In this document: positions 56,711 through 64,000 of the stretch, one piece after another
Layout: each line of letters opens with the position of its first letter
Numbering within the stretch: position 1 is the stretch's first letter
Translations under genes and position numbers: made by a program
The notes under the pieces: model-generated
What the model was told of the DNA's origin: nothing
What the model saw: only the letters and a program-made list of their open reading frames with translations
Database searches by the model: none
Origin: Sphingomonas sp. dw_22
GTDB lineage: Bacteria > Pseudomonadota > Alphaproteobacteria > Sphingomonadales > Sphingomonadaceae
Direction: 5' to 3'
Length of the DNA stretch: 64,000 nt
Assembly (NCBI RefSeq): GCF_018449795.1
Contig: NZ_JAAVVE010000002.1
Location: forward strand, 1-64,000

Positions 56711-57570
56711 AGCCTGTCGCTCAGCGCAAGGCTGTCGAGCATGTTCGGCAGCTCTTTGCGATCAGCGAGCGTCGGGCCTGTGCCATCCTGTCGGTGGATC
56801 GGACGTCGATGCGCTATGCGCATCGGCGATCTGATGATGGCGACCTTCGGTCGCGGCTTCGCGAGATCGCGCTGGAACGAAGTCGGTTCGGCTGTCGGCG
56901 GCTCGGGATCATGTTGGCGCGTGAAGGCATCGTCATGAACAACAAGAAGCTGCTGCGGCTCTATCGTGAGGAGAACCTGCGTGTGCGGCGTCGACGTGGA
57001 CGCAAGCGGGCAATGGGCACGCGAGCGCCGATGACGCTGCCGCAGGCACCCAACCAGCGCTGGAGCCTCGACTTCGTCAGCAACACTCTGGCCTGCGGCC
57101 GGCGGTTCCGCATGCTTGCCGTGGTCGACGACTTCACCCGTGAGTGCCTGGCGCTCGTGGCGGACACCTCGCTGTCAGGCGCCCGGGTCGGTCGAGAGCT
57201 CGACGCTATCATCGCAGCTCGCGGCAAGCCGCTGATGATCGTCAGTGACAACGGCACCGAACTGACCAGCCTGGCGATCCTGAGGTGGGCACAGGATCGA
57301 CCGATCGAATGGCATTACATCGCTCCCGGCAAGCCTCAGCAGAATGGCTATGTGGAGAGCTTCAATGGTCGCTTGCGCGACGAGTGCCTCAACGAAACGC
57401 TGTTCGCATCGCTCGGCCATGCTCGATCAGTGCTGAGAAACTGGCGCGACGATTACAACCATGTGCGGCCGCATAGCGGGATAGGCGGGCTGACGCCCGC
57501 CGATGCTGCCAGGCGACTTGTGCAACCCCGCCCAGATGGGCACCATGACAACCTCGGACTCTACTTATGA
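56707..57570 (+). CDS. IS3-family OrfB (DDE integrase domain)
   Basis: A 287-residue catalytic subunit. The HTH_21 segment [19 protein letters not shown] precedes the rve core. DDE residues lie in [24 protein letters not shown] and [17 protein letters not shown]. The frame begins inside OrfA, overlapping its stop by four bases, so it is probably made as an OrfAB fusion by -1 slippage. No stop or frameshift damages it; the element may be active. Confidence 0.94.
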   Translation: MKPVAQRKAVEHVRQLFAISERRACAILSVDRTSMRYAHRRSDDGDLRSRLREIALERSRFGCRRLGIMLAREGIVMNNKKLLRLYREENLRVRRRRGRKRAMGTRAPMTLPQAPNQRWSLDFVSNTLACGRRFRMLAVVDDFTRECLALVADTSLSGARVGRELDAIIAARGKPLMIVSDNGTELTSLAILRWAQDRPIEWHYIAPGKPQQNGYVESFNGRLRDECLNETLFASLGHARSVLRNWRDDYNHVRPHSGIGGLTPADAARRLVQPRPDGHHDNLGLYL

Positions 57571-57596
57571 GTGGGGGAATTTTGGGGAGCACGTCA

Positions 57597-57960
57597 CCGG
57601 GACAACGGCACGGCGTGAGGCTGCTTCATCTTCATACGCTCAGCCGGCACACGCCAGACCTTGTCCGCGAAGTCGATCTCGCTTCATTTCGCCTGGCGCA
57701 GTTCGCCGGGTCGCAGGAAGACATGGGGTGCCAGTCGCAGGGCAAAGAGCGTCTCGGGCCGCCCCTTATAATCCTCGATCGCTCACAGTAGCTCTCCGAC
57801 CTTCTTGGGGTCGACGATCGCGGCGTGATGCTTGACCTTCGGGACCGTCAACGCCCCAGCGCTCCGGCCGGCCTGAGGTCCAGCATCGGGCCGGCGAGCG
57901 ACGAAGGCGGACGCGGTCTGTCGAAGCATCGACAGGGCAAAGGCCCGCGCAGAACCGGCA
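57597..57960 (-). pseudogene. P4-type tyrosine integrase remnant, truncated by IS3
   Basis: Minus-strand translation reads ALTVPKVKHHAAIVDPKKVG, ELL-stop-AIEDYKGRPETL, ALRLAPHVFLRPGELRQAK-stop-SEIDFADKVW and RVPAERMKMKQPHAVPLSR, then meets the IS end. This is the core of a P4-family integrase. Two TGA codons replace an expected Arg and an expected Trp. The catalytic half with the HxxR and Tyr is missing beyond the IS. It marks a former genomic island or prophage edge. The remaining ~130 bases to the antiporter gene hold nothing seen. Confidence 0.85.
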
Positions 57961-58091
57961 AGGCCGCCTTAGGTCGCTATCGAAATGATATCGGTTCTCC
58001 TGGATTCGCGGCCACCGCTCAGCAGGACGTTGATCCGATCCAACGGCTGCCCGTTGCAGACAGTACCGGCCTAATCAGAGTAAACGAGACG

Positions 58092-59738
58092 CTAGGCGGC
58101 GTTGCTGGCAGGTGCCATTGTCGCCGAAAGCTCCAGCATTCTGTTGGCCGTTTCGCGCTCGCCCATCACGACGTGATCGACGCCGACGCTTTCGAGACGC
58201 GCGACTTCCTCCATCGAATGCGCGCGTGCGATCACGGGGAGCTCCGGGTTGAGGATGCGCGCATGCTGTAGAATGGCACCTCCCTCGAATCCGGCGGGAA
58301 TCGCGATCAGCAGCTTGCTCGCCGTCCCGATGCCGGCAGCAACCAGAGTGCGCGCCTCGAGCGCATTACCCTCGATAACGTTCATCCCGTCTTCGCGGGC
58401 CAGCCGCACCGTATCCCCCTGGTCCTCGATCACGACGAAGGCCTTGTTCCGGCGCTTCAGCTCGCCGGCGATCATGCTGCCGACGCGGCCGTAGCCGACC
58501 AGGATGATATGCCCAGGGGGCAGATCCACAGGCTTGATCAAGCCTCGCTCCGGCTCATGCTCCTCATGCCGTCCGGCGATCCAGGCGAAGAGGAAGGGAT
58601 TGACGAAGATGGAAATCATCGCGCCCGCCAGGACCACGTCGTGAGCCGTCGAGGGCAGTATTCCCAGCTCGGCTCCGAGCCCCGCGAGGATGAAGGAGAA
58701 CTCGCCGATCTGCGCCAGGCTGGCAGCCACGGTGAGGCCCGTCTGCCGCGGATAGCCGAAGGCGCGGACGATGCCATATGCCGCCAGCGACTTGCCGAAA
58801 AGGATGATTACCACCGTTGCCAGGAGCACGAGCGGCTGCTGAACGATCACGGCCGGATTGAACAGCATCCCCACCGACACGAAGAAGAGAACGGCGAAGG
58901 CGTCGCGCAGCGGCAGCGTCTCTTCGGTCGCACGTCGGCTGAGCGGTGTCTCGCCAAGGATCATGCCCGCGAAGAAGGCGCCCAGTGCGAAGGATACGTC
59001 GAACGCGAGCGCCGCGCCGAAGGCAACGCCCAGGGCAATCACCAGCACTGCCAGACGGAACAGTTCGCGCGAGCCCGTGCTTACCACCCATTGCAGGGTC
59101 CAGGGGATCACGCGACGGCCGACGATCAGCATCAGTGCGATAAAGCCCGCGACCTTGAGAAAGGTGAACAGGAGCGGTTGCAGGATCGCCGCACCTCCCT
59201 GTCCGGCACCTGCCATGATGCCCGCCAGCACCGGCAGCAACACAAGCGCAAGCACCATCGCCAGATCCTCGACGATGAGCCAGCCCACCGCGATCCGCCC
59301 TCTCTCCGTCTGTACGATATCGTGGCCCTGGAGCGCGCGCAGCAGTACGACCGTGCTCGCCACCGACAGGGACAGACCGAAGACGAAGCCGGCGAGCAGG
59401 CCCCAGCCGACCAGCCAAGCCAGGCCCATGCCCAGCAGGGTGGCTGCGGCGATCTGCACGATCGCGCCCGGAACGGCGATCTTGCGGACGGAAAGCAGGT
59501 CGCGCAACGAGAAGTGCAGCCCGACGCCGAACATCAGCAGGATCACGCCGATCTCCGCCAGTTCGTTCGCGATTCCGGCGTGGGCGACGAATCCGGGGGT
59601 GAAGGGGCCTACCATTACCCCGGCGAGCAGATAACCTGCGATAGGCGACACTTTCAGTCGATGCGCGAGTGCCCCGAGCACGAAGGCAACGAACAGCCCC
59701 GCGACAATGGTGGCGATCAGCGGCGTATGATGCGGCAT
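58092..59738 (-). CDS. YbaL/Kef-type monovalent cation:proton antiporter
   Basis: A 548-residue CPA2 transporter. The membrane domain (~8-385, about 12-13 segments) shows GYLLAGVMVGPFTPGF, LAEIGVILLMFGVGLHFSL and the ion-site region FALGAFFAGMILGETPL. A cytosolic TrkA-N domain at ~405-525 has the Rossmann motif HIILVGYGRVGSMIAGEL. It lacks the TrkA-C part of longer Kef proteins, as YbaL-like members often do. The 37-residue membrane protein at 59805-59918 lies just upstream on the same strand. Confidence 0.88.
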   Translation of the reverse strand: MPHHTPLIATIVAGLFVAFVLGALAHRLKVSPIAGYLLAGVMVGPFTPGFVAHAGIANELAEIGVILLMFGVGLHFSLRDLLSVRKIAVPGAIVQIAAATLLGMGLAWLVGWGLLAGFVFGLSLSVASTVVLLRALQGHDIVQTERGRIAVGWLIVEDLAMVLALVLLPVLAGIMAGAGQGGAAILQPLLFTFLKVAGFIALMLIVGRRVIPWTLQWVVSTGSRELFRLAVLVIALGVAFGAALAFDVSFALGAFFAGMILGETPLSRRATEETLPLRDAFAVLFFVSVGMLFNPAVIVQQPLVLLATVVIILFGKSLAAYGIVRAFGYPRQTGLTVAASLAQIGEFSFILAGLGAELGILPSTAHDVVLAGAMISIFVNPFLFAWIAGRHEEHEPERGLIKPVDLPPGHIILVGYGRVGSMIAGELKRRNKAFVVIEDQGDTVRLAREDGMNVIEGNALEARTLVAAGIGTASKLLIAIPAGFEGGAILQHARILNPELPVIARAHSMEEVARLESVGVDHVVMGERETANRMLELSATMAPASNAA

Positions 59739-59804
59739 CGAATCTCCAGTTCGATTGTGCCGGGAAAGCCGGCCGCCAAGGAAGCAGCCGGCTCCCGCGA
59801 CGGA

Positions 59805-59918
59805 TCAGGACGAAGCGGATCCAGCGACTGCGGCCAACACGCCGGCGGCACCCGCAATCCCGGCCCAGAGAGCCAGGGCGAACCACCAGGGCGGTCGCTT
59901 GTTCATTCTCTTCTTCAT
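59805..59918 (-). CDS. Small single-span membrane protein (37 aa)
   Basis: MKKRMNKRPPWWFALALWAG begins a very short protein with a basic N-terminus, one hydrophobic helix (about residues 11-34) and a Ser-rich end. A strong ribosome site (GGAGGG, 4 bases before ATG) supports translation. It lies 66 bp before the antiporter start, so it is likely cotranscribed and could be an accessory subunit or leader. No family recognised. Confidence 0.5.
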   Translation of the reverse strand: MKKRMNKRPPWWFALALWAGIAGAAGVLAAVAGSASS

Positions 59919-60043
59919 GGAACCCTCCATGGGCCGCACGCATGTCTGCGGCCGCTCTCATCAGGGCGAGAAGCAAGCGACGACAGACCGAGACGCGACC
60001 TGCCGCCGCAGGTCCAAAGGCACGCATAGACGCGCCGGGCAGG

Positions 60044-60472
60044 TCAGACGATCGGAGGCTCGCGTGCGTGGCGCAGTCTCGCCAACGCCTGGGCATGGAG
60101 GATCGATGCTTCGACTCCGGTGCCGCCGGGCTGCACCAATACCGGCAAGATCGGCAATGGGCCGGTCGCCACCGCGAATCCGGAAAAGAGCATAACAGGA
60201 GGGTCATGCCAGCGTTCGGCCGGATCGCGCGCGATCCCTTGCTTTACGACGAATCGTTCCGGCCCATTCGCGCGAAGGGCGACGCTTGTCGTGGCCGGAT
60301 TGAAAGCTGATCCCTGCGACGTCGTATGCGGCAACCCCGCCGGCATCACCGCACAGAACAGCACGGTCAGCACGAAGACCCATGCCGTCGCAGCCGAGCA
60401 GAACGACCTCAGGAGCCGCTCAAGCTGCGGCCCGGGAGCGCTGCAGCGCATGGTGGTGATACGACGCGCCAT
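60044..60472 (-). CDS. Hypothetical exported or membrane-anchored protein
   Basis: A 142-residue protein with a hydrophobic segment at ~25-48 (FCSAATAWVFVLTVLFCAVMPAG) and a Pro-rich remainder (GLPHTTSQGSAFNPATTSVA, then LPILPVLVQPGG). The likely form is periplasmic with an uncleaved anchor or a late signal peptide. I do not recognise a family. The ribosome site is weak. It lies between GH130 and the antiporter unit on the same strand. Confidence 0.5.
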   Translation of the reverse strand: MARRITTMRCSAPGPQLERLLRSFCSAATAWVFVLTVLFCAVMPAGLPHTTSQGSAFNPATTSVALRANGPERFVVKQGIARDPAERWHDPPVMLFSGFAVATGPLPILPVLVQPGGTGVEASILHAQALARLRHAREPPIV

Positions 60473-60583
60473 GCCGAAATTACCCTATCAGGCTCCGGTC
60501 ACTCGGTAAACCAAAGGCCTAACCTGCAGTTAGCGCTTGAACCGGTCGGAAGGGCGAAGAATGGGCAGCAAATCAATCGGCGT

Positions 60584-61927
60584 CTATTCCATCGTGCCGA
60601 ACAGTCGCTCCAACGGCATCGTCGCAAAGGCCGTGAAGGAGTCGGCGACGCCGTAGGGCAACAGAAGCGTCCGTTCGACGACCATTGCGCCGCAGCTATA
60701 GGCGACATTGGGCACATAGCCATCGCGGGTGGCCGGACTCGGACGTATCAGCGGGCGCGTCGAGCGCGCGATCACCTTCGATGGATTCGCCTTGTCGAGC
60801 AGACACGCACCAAGACAATAGTTCCGAACCGCGCCGACACCATGGGTAATGAACAACCACCCCTCATCGACTTCGATCGGGGAACCACAATTGCCCATCT
60901 GCACGAACTCCCACGGCCAGCGTGGTGAAACGATGATATCGCCGCTGTCCCAATTATAGAGATCGTTCGATTTGAGCAGCCAGATATTCTCATGGTCGTG
61001 CCTGCCGAGCATGGCGTAGTGACCTGAGATTCTTCGCGGAAACAGCGCCATGCCCTTGGTAGCGCTGAGCTTCCCGCGCAATGCATTCAGTTCGAATGTC
61101 ACGAAGTCAGCCGTTCGCAGCAATTCCTGCCGCACCGTATCGCCGCCAAAGGCGGTGTAGGTGCCCAGATAGACGGAGTGCCCGTCTTCTTCGGTAAACC
61201 GGACGAGCCTCAGATCCTCGATCCCATGCCGCTGATGGAAGCTGATGGGGAAGATGACGACCTGCGACAGATCCTGGCATCCGGCATAGACCAGCCTGAG
61301 TCCGGGGTCGTCTGCCGCGCCGCCGGGGATGTGTTCGATGGTGGGCGAGATCGCCCATGGGCTCGCCGGATTGACGACGAATCCTTCCGGACAGGTGAAC
61401 TCGCCGGTCCGGAAGATGATCGAGGAGACATGGCCCTCGCCGACGCCGCGCAACGAGAGGATGAAGCGCACGGCGCCGGCCTCTAGCCCCGACTGATCGG
61501 GATGCGCGACGATGCTTGGATTGAACAGCGCCACCGCTTCGAAGGAATATTCTTCGACGAAATAGGCCGCGACGAGCAGCGCCTGATCGGAGCTGACGCT
61601 GCGAGGCCCGACAACCGGCTCGACCATGTCATAGAAGCGCCGCCGGAGCACGCGCTCGACATCGTGGTGACGGCCTGCAAGGCTGGAGATGACCCGGTCG
61701 AGCTCGCTTCGCAAATCCTCCTCGGCGAGGCCGAGAACTCGCTCCAGAATGCGCCCGACGCGGGTCCGGGCAGGTGAATCACCGCCACCATTTTCTGCCG
61801 GGACGAAGGGCCGAAGGACCACCCGGTCAGGTTCGGGACGAAGGAACAGCGTGTGGTCGGTGACGGGAACCTGTTCCTCGGTCACCTTGCCAGGCACGGA
61901 TCCGGACTCACTCTTGCGAGCCATCAT
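60584..61927 (-). CDS. GH130-family glycoside phosphorylase/hydrolase
   Basis: A 447-residue cytosolic enzyme (no signal peptide) of the five-bladed GH130 family, which phosphorolyses or hydrolyses beta-mannosides. Landmarks: FNPSIVAHPDQSG, GIEDLRLVRFTEEDG to YLGTYTAFGG with the catalytic Asp of the ED pair, LFPRRISGHYAMLGRHD, GNCGSPIEVDEGW, and GACLLDKANPSKVIARSTRP. An extra ~130-residue N-terminal helical part precedes the propeller. No mannan-use genes are adjacent, so the substrate is open. Confidence 0.85.
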   Translation of the reverse strand: MMARKSESGSVPGKVTEEQVPVTDHTLFLRPEPDRVVLRPFVPAENGGGDSPARTRVGRILERVLGLAEEDLRSELDRVISSLAGRHHDVERVLRRRFYDMVEPVVGPRSVSSDQALLVAAYFVEEYSFEAVALFNPSIVAHPDQSGLEAGAVRFILSLRGVGEGHVSSIIFRTGEFTCPEGFVVNPASPWAISPTIEHIPGGAADDPGLRLVYAGCQDLSQVVIFPISFHQRHGIEDLRLVRFTEEDGHSVYLGTYTAFGGDTVRQELLRTADFVTFELNALRGKLSATKGMALFPRRISGHYAMLGRHDHENIWLLKSNDLYNWDSGDIIVSPRWPWEFVQMGNCGSPIEVDEGWLFITHGVGAVRNYCLGACLLDKANPSKVIARSTRPLIRPSPATRDGYVPNVAYSCGAMVVERTLLLPYGVADSFTAFATMPLERLFGTME

Positions 61928-62206
61928 TCCATCAGCATCCCTGCTTCGTCACCGTTCGCCTGAAAACGATCCCATCAGCATCGCGGCGTTTTCCCCCAAA
62001 CTGCACTTCCGTCGCATGCAGCGGGACGGAATCGTTCGTGCGTCCGTCGATCACGTTCCCCTGAACCACGGCATCGGTCTGTAGGTAGACTCCCCATCTC
62101 GATCGCCGAATTGTCACAGCGCATGGAAATGCGCAGGGTTTTCTGGACCTCGCGCTAAGTAACATCACCAATTCCGCTCCGGACGGCTTCGCAGAAGAAC
62201 TGCAGA

Positions 62207-62577
62207 ATGCCTTGGTACATGATCCGCCTCGACCTCGCGCGCACGCGCGAATTTCCGGAAGGTTCGCGCGAGCGTTGCTATCTGCTGCGCGTGCCACTCG
62301 ACGAACAGCAGATCATCGACAGCGCAGCGGTGCGCGCCGCGCCCGAGCGCGCGACGGTGCTGCGCTCCTGGCCCGATGAGCCCGAGCTCAACGGCTTCTC
62401 GTCCACAAAAACAAGGGCTGGGCCTTTTCCTATGCGCCGGGCGATGCCGATGACGAGCCGTTGTTCCACCTTGAGGCGCATCCGCTGCGGATCGGCGAAT
62501 ATGTCACCGTCACCGAGCGTGACGGCACGCCGCTCGCGTTCGAGATCTCATCGTGCGAGGAACTCGAACCCGTCTGA
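62207..62577 (+). pseudogene. Frameshifted small conserved protein
   Basis: MPWYMIRLDLARTREFPEGS to WPDEPELNGF reads in one frame. After ~62398 the same protein continues in the next frame: LVHKNKGWAFSYAPGD, DEPLFHLEAHPLRIGEYVTV, then ISSCEELEPV and a stop at 62577. A single missing base explains it. The type (short, acidic, starting MxxIRLDLAR..PEGS) is a conserved uncharacterised family I have seen in alphaproteobacteria. Real mutation or sequencing error cannot be told apart. Confidence 0.65.
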
Positions 62578-62595
62578 GCCGCCGGCGGAATCCCG

Positions 62596-63567
62596 TCATG
62601 TCCGGGCCGCGATCAGATAGGCCAGATAGGCGGCATAGGCCGAGACGAACAACGCACCTTCGAGGCGAGTGACCCGGCGGCCGCTGATGAATACCGGCAC
62701 GCAGAGGAGCGCCACCGCGGTCATCAACGGGATATCGATGAGGATCAGCGCCCGCCCCACCTGGATTCCCGAATCCGGCACGATGCAGGTGACGCCCAGG
62801 ATGAACAGGATGTTGTAGACGCTGCTGCCGAGCAGGTTGCCGATCGCGATGTCGCGCGCGTTGCGGAACGTCGAGACGATCGTCGTGGCCAGCTCCGGCG
62901 CAGACGTGCCGATGGCGACGATGGTGAGGCCGATAAAGGCGTCGGAGACTCCCCATTGCCGCGCCAGCGCCACCGCGCCGTCCACCAGCCAGTCCGCACC
63001 GATCACGATCACGACGATTCCGGCCACGAGTCCGCCGAGGCTCAGCAGCGTCTCGGGGACGGGTGTCGGATCCGGCTCCACCCCGAATTCGTCGGTGAAG
63101 GCCGCCTTGACGCTGTGGCCCTCGCGGCGTGCGACGCGGAGGAGCGTCGCGGTATACGCCAGGCCGGATGCGGTCAGGATGATCCCCTCTGTCCGCGTGA
63201 GGGTGCCGTCCCAGGCCATCGCCATCAGCATCAGCGACGCGATGACCATCATCGGCAGATCGAGCCGGATTGTCTGCATCCGGATCGCCAGCGGCCGGAT
63301 GAGCGCGCTCATTCCCAGGATCAGCAGGATGTTGACGATGTTGGTGCCGGCGATGTTGCCGACCGCAAGATCGCTCTCGCCCCGCAACGCCGCGTCGATC
63401 CCGACCGCGAGTTCGGGCGTGCTGGTGCCGATCGCGACGATGGTGAGGCCGACGACGAGCGGCGGGACACCGAGCCGCGCGGCGACGCGCGTGCCGCCCC
63501 GCACCACAAGCTCGGCCCCGACGATCAGCAGGACGAGGCCGATGGCACACCAGACCAGCGCCGTCAT
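62596..63567 (-). CDS. Na+/Ca2+ exchanger family protein (YrbG-like)
   Basis: A 323-residue CaCA-family antiporter with about ten membrane segments in two inverted halves. The alpha repeats are clear: VGLTIVAIGTSTPELAVG near residue 39 and IGLTIVAIGTSAPELATT near 198, each followed by GNIAGTNIVNILLILG or GNLLGSSVYNILFILG. The Glu in each TPEL/APEL binds the ion. It starts 18 bp after the universal-stress-protein stop, so the two probably form one transcript. Confidence 0.92.
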   Translation of the reverse strand: MTALVWCAIGLVLLIVGAELVVRGGTRVAARLGVPPLVVGLTIVAIGTSTPELAVGIDAALRGESDLAVGNIAGTNIVNILLILGMSALIRPLAIRMQTIRLDLPMMVIASLMLMAMAWDGTLTRTEGIILTASGLAYTATLLRVARREGHSVKAAFTDEFGVEPDPTPVPETLLSLGGLVAGIVVIVIGADWLVDGAVALARQWGVSDAFIGLTIVAIGTSAPELATTIVSTFRNARDIAIGNLLGSSVYNILFILGVTCIVPDSGIQVGRALILIDIPLMTAVALLCVPVFISGRRVTRLEGALFVSAYAAYLAYLIAART

Positions 63568-63585
63568 CGCGGCGACCCTGTCATG

Positions 63586-64000
63586 TCAGGCGGCGCGGGG
63601 ATCACGCACGAGCAGGACGTCACCCGGCACTGCGTCGATCATCCTGCGTGCGGTGCTGCCGATCAGCAGTTCGTAGATCGCCCCGCCGCCATGGCTCCCG
63701 ACGACGGTGAGATCGACGCGGTGGTCGCGCACATAGTCGTGGAGCAGCGTCTCCGGCGCGCCGTGCTCGATCAGCCGGTTGATCCGTTTCCGCACGGCAT
63801 CGGCGATGTCGGCTTCGGCGAGGAAACGGTCGGCGACTTCCTGCTCCATGCGCCGGAAGCCGGTCTTGACCTCGTCCGCGCTCAGATAGCTCGCAAAGGG
63901 TACGTCATAGCCGTTGAACAGCGTGAAGTCCGCATCGGGGAAGAAGCGGGTCGCCGCCTGCAGCGCATGCCGCGAGGACGACGAGAAGTCGGTCGCGACG
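63586..64000 (-). CDS. Universal stress protein, partial (runs off the window)
   Basis: The C-terminal ~137 residues of a UspA-domain protein. The frame is open to the window edge and starts VATDFSSSSRHALQAATRFF, the usual UspA first strand. The ATP-loop region VVGSHGGGAIYELLIGSTARRMI (GxxG..GS) and the last strand DVLLVRDP are present. Only the first few residues are missing. It precedes the Ca2+ exchanger in the same direction. Confidence 0.88.
   Translation of the reverse strand, partial: VATDFSSSSRHALQAATRFFPDADFTLFNGYDVPFASYLSADEVKTGFRRMEQEVADRFLAEADIADAVRKRINRLIEHGAPETLLHDYVRDHRVDLTVVGSHGGGAIYELLIGSTARRMIDAVPGDVLLVRDPRAA

Larger units (their letters stand above)
56382..57596 (+). mobile_element. 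IS3-family insertion sequence (IS407/IS51-like), apparently complete
   Basis: A 1215-bp element. The ends begin TGACGTGCTCCCC and end with its reverse complement. The inverted repeats extend with mismatches for ~40 bp and both include GTAGAGTCC. Two overlapping frames encode OrfA and OrfB. No matching target duplication is seen (GCG on the left, CCG on the right), which suggests an adjacent deletion after insertion. On the right it interrupts an integrase remnant. Confidence 0.88.

Noticed and set aside
56230..57990. tRNA gene as the attachment site of the dead integrase
   Set aside because: No cloverleaf or T-arm-like sequence found beside the remnant; the att site was probably lost in the deletion.
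61932..62297. Minus-strand frame with the stretch AVVQGNVIDGRTNDSVPLHA
   Set aside because: It overlaps the better-supported plus-strand gene remnant, has no recognised domain and no good ribosome site; left unannotated.

Overview
The window reads as chromosomal DNA from a GC-rich alphaproteobacterium of the Sphingomonas type. Evidence: long TonB-dependent receptors with paired ECF sigma/FecR regulators, tightly overlapping GC-rich genes with many GTG/TTG starts, a DcaP-like porin, and a type II-C-like Cas9 fragment. Assignment is by protein-family recognition from the translated sequence; no database search was run. The first ~100 bases are degenerate G/C runs and look like a poor-quality contig end.

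Layout. (1) 146-2480, minus: FecR, ECF sigma factor and an M23 endopeptidase. (2) 2619-15314, plus: an unbroken, mostly stop-start-overlapping cluster: HpcH/HpaI-type aldolase, inositol-monophosphatase-like enzyme, Wza-like exporter, Wzz-like protein, GtrB-like glycosyltransferase, two polytopic GT-C enzymes, NAD-dependent epimerase, ThDP enzyme, GtrA and a methyltransferase. It probably makes and places an unusual polyprenyl-linked sugar or surface glycan. (3) 15473-29116: small hypothetical, MFS exporter, then an acetate/propionate module: PrpE, MHS symporter, porin, Acs, and a CrbR/CrbS-like two-component pair. A short dyad motif recurs in the acs/porin and prpE promoters. (4) 29304-37693: alpha-glucan module with GH97 glucosidase, TonB receptor, maltose-type MFS carrier and LacI regulator, with LacI-type palindromes before the receptor. 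(5) 37896-45190, minus: ECF sigma, FecR, STN-containing TonB receptor, Tat-exported protein and alkaline phosphatase, apparently a cell-surface-signalled phosphoester system.

(6) 45360-46973 is a scar of gene debris: receptor-like fragments, an intrinsic terminator, a Cas9 piece carrying RuvC-II and HNH motifs, and the end of an autotransporter. (7) 46974-56000: peptide-use locus with two M28-type peptidases, a CocE/S15-like hydrolase and a TonB receptor. (8) 56101-57960: a second scar with a duplicated peptidase tail, a complete IS3-family element and a P4-type integrase remnant with two in-frame stops that is cut off by the IS. (9) 58092-64000: YbaL-like antiporter with a 37-residue membrane protein, a small hypothetical, GH130 phosphorylase/hydrolase, a frameshifted conserved gene, Na+/Ca2+ exchanger and a universal stress protein that runs off the window.

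No tRNA, rRNA, CRISPR array, cas1 or cas2 was seen. The most unusual items are the orphan Cas9 nuclease-lobe fragment, the CrbRS-like acetate module with shared boxes, the ECF-controlled phosphatase locus, and the Gtr-like glycan cluster with an aldolase and ThDP enzyme.
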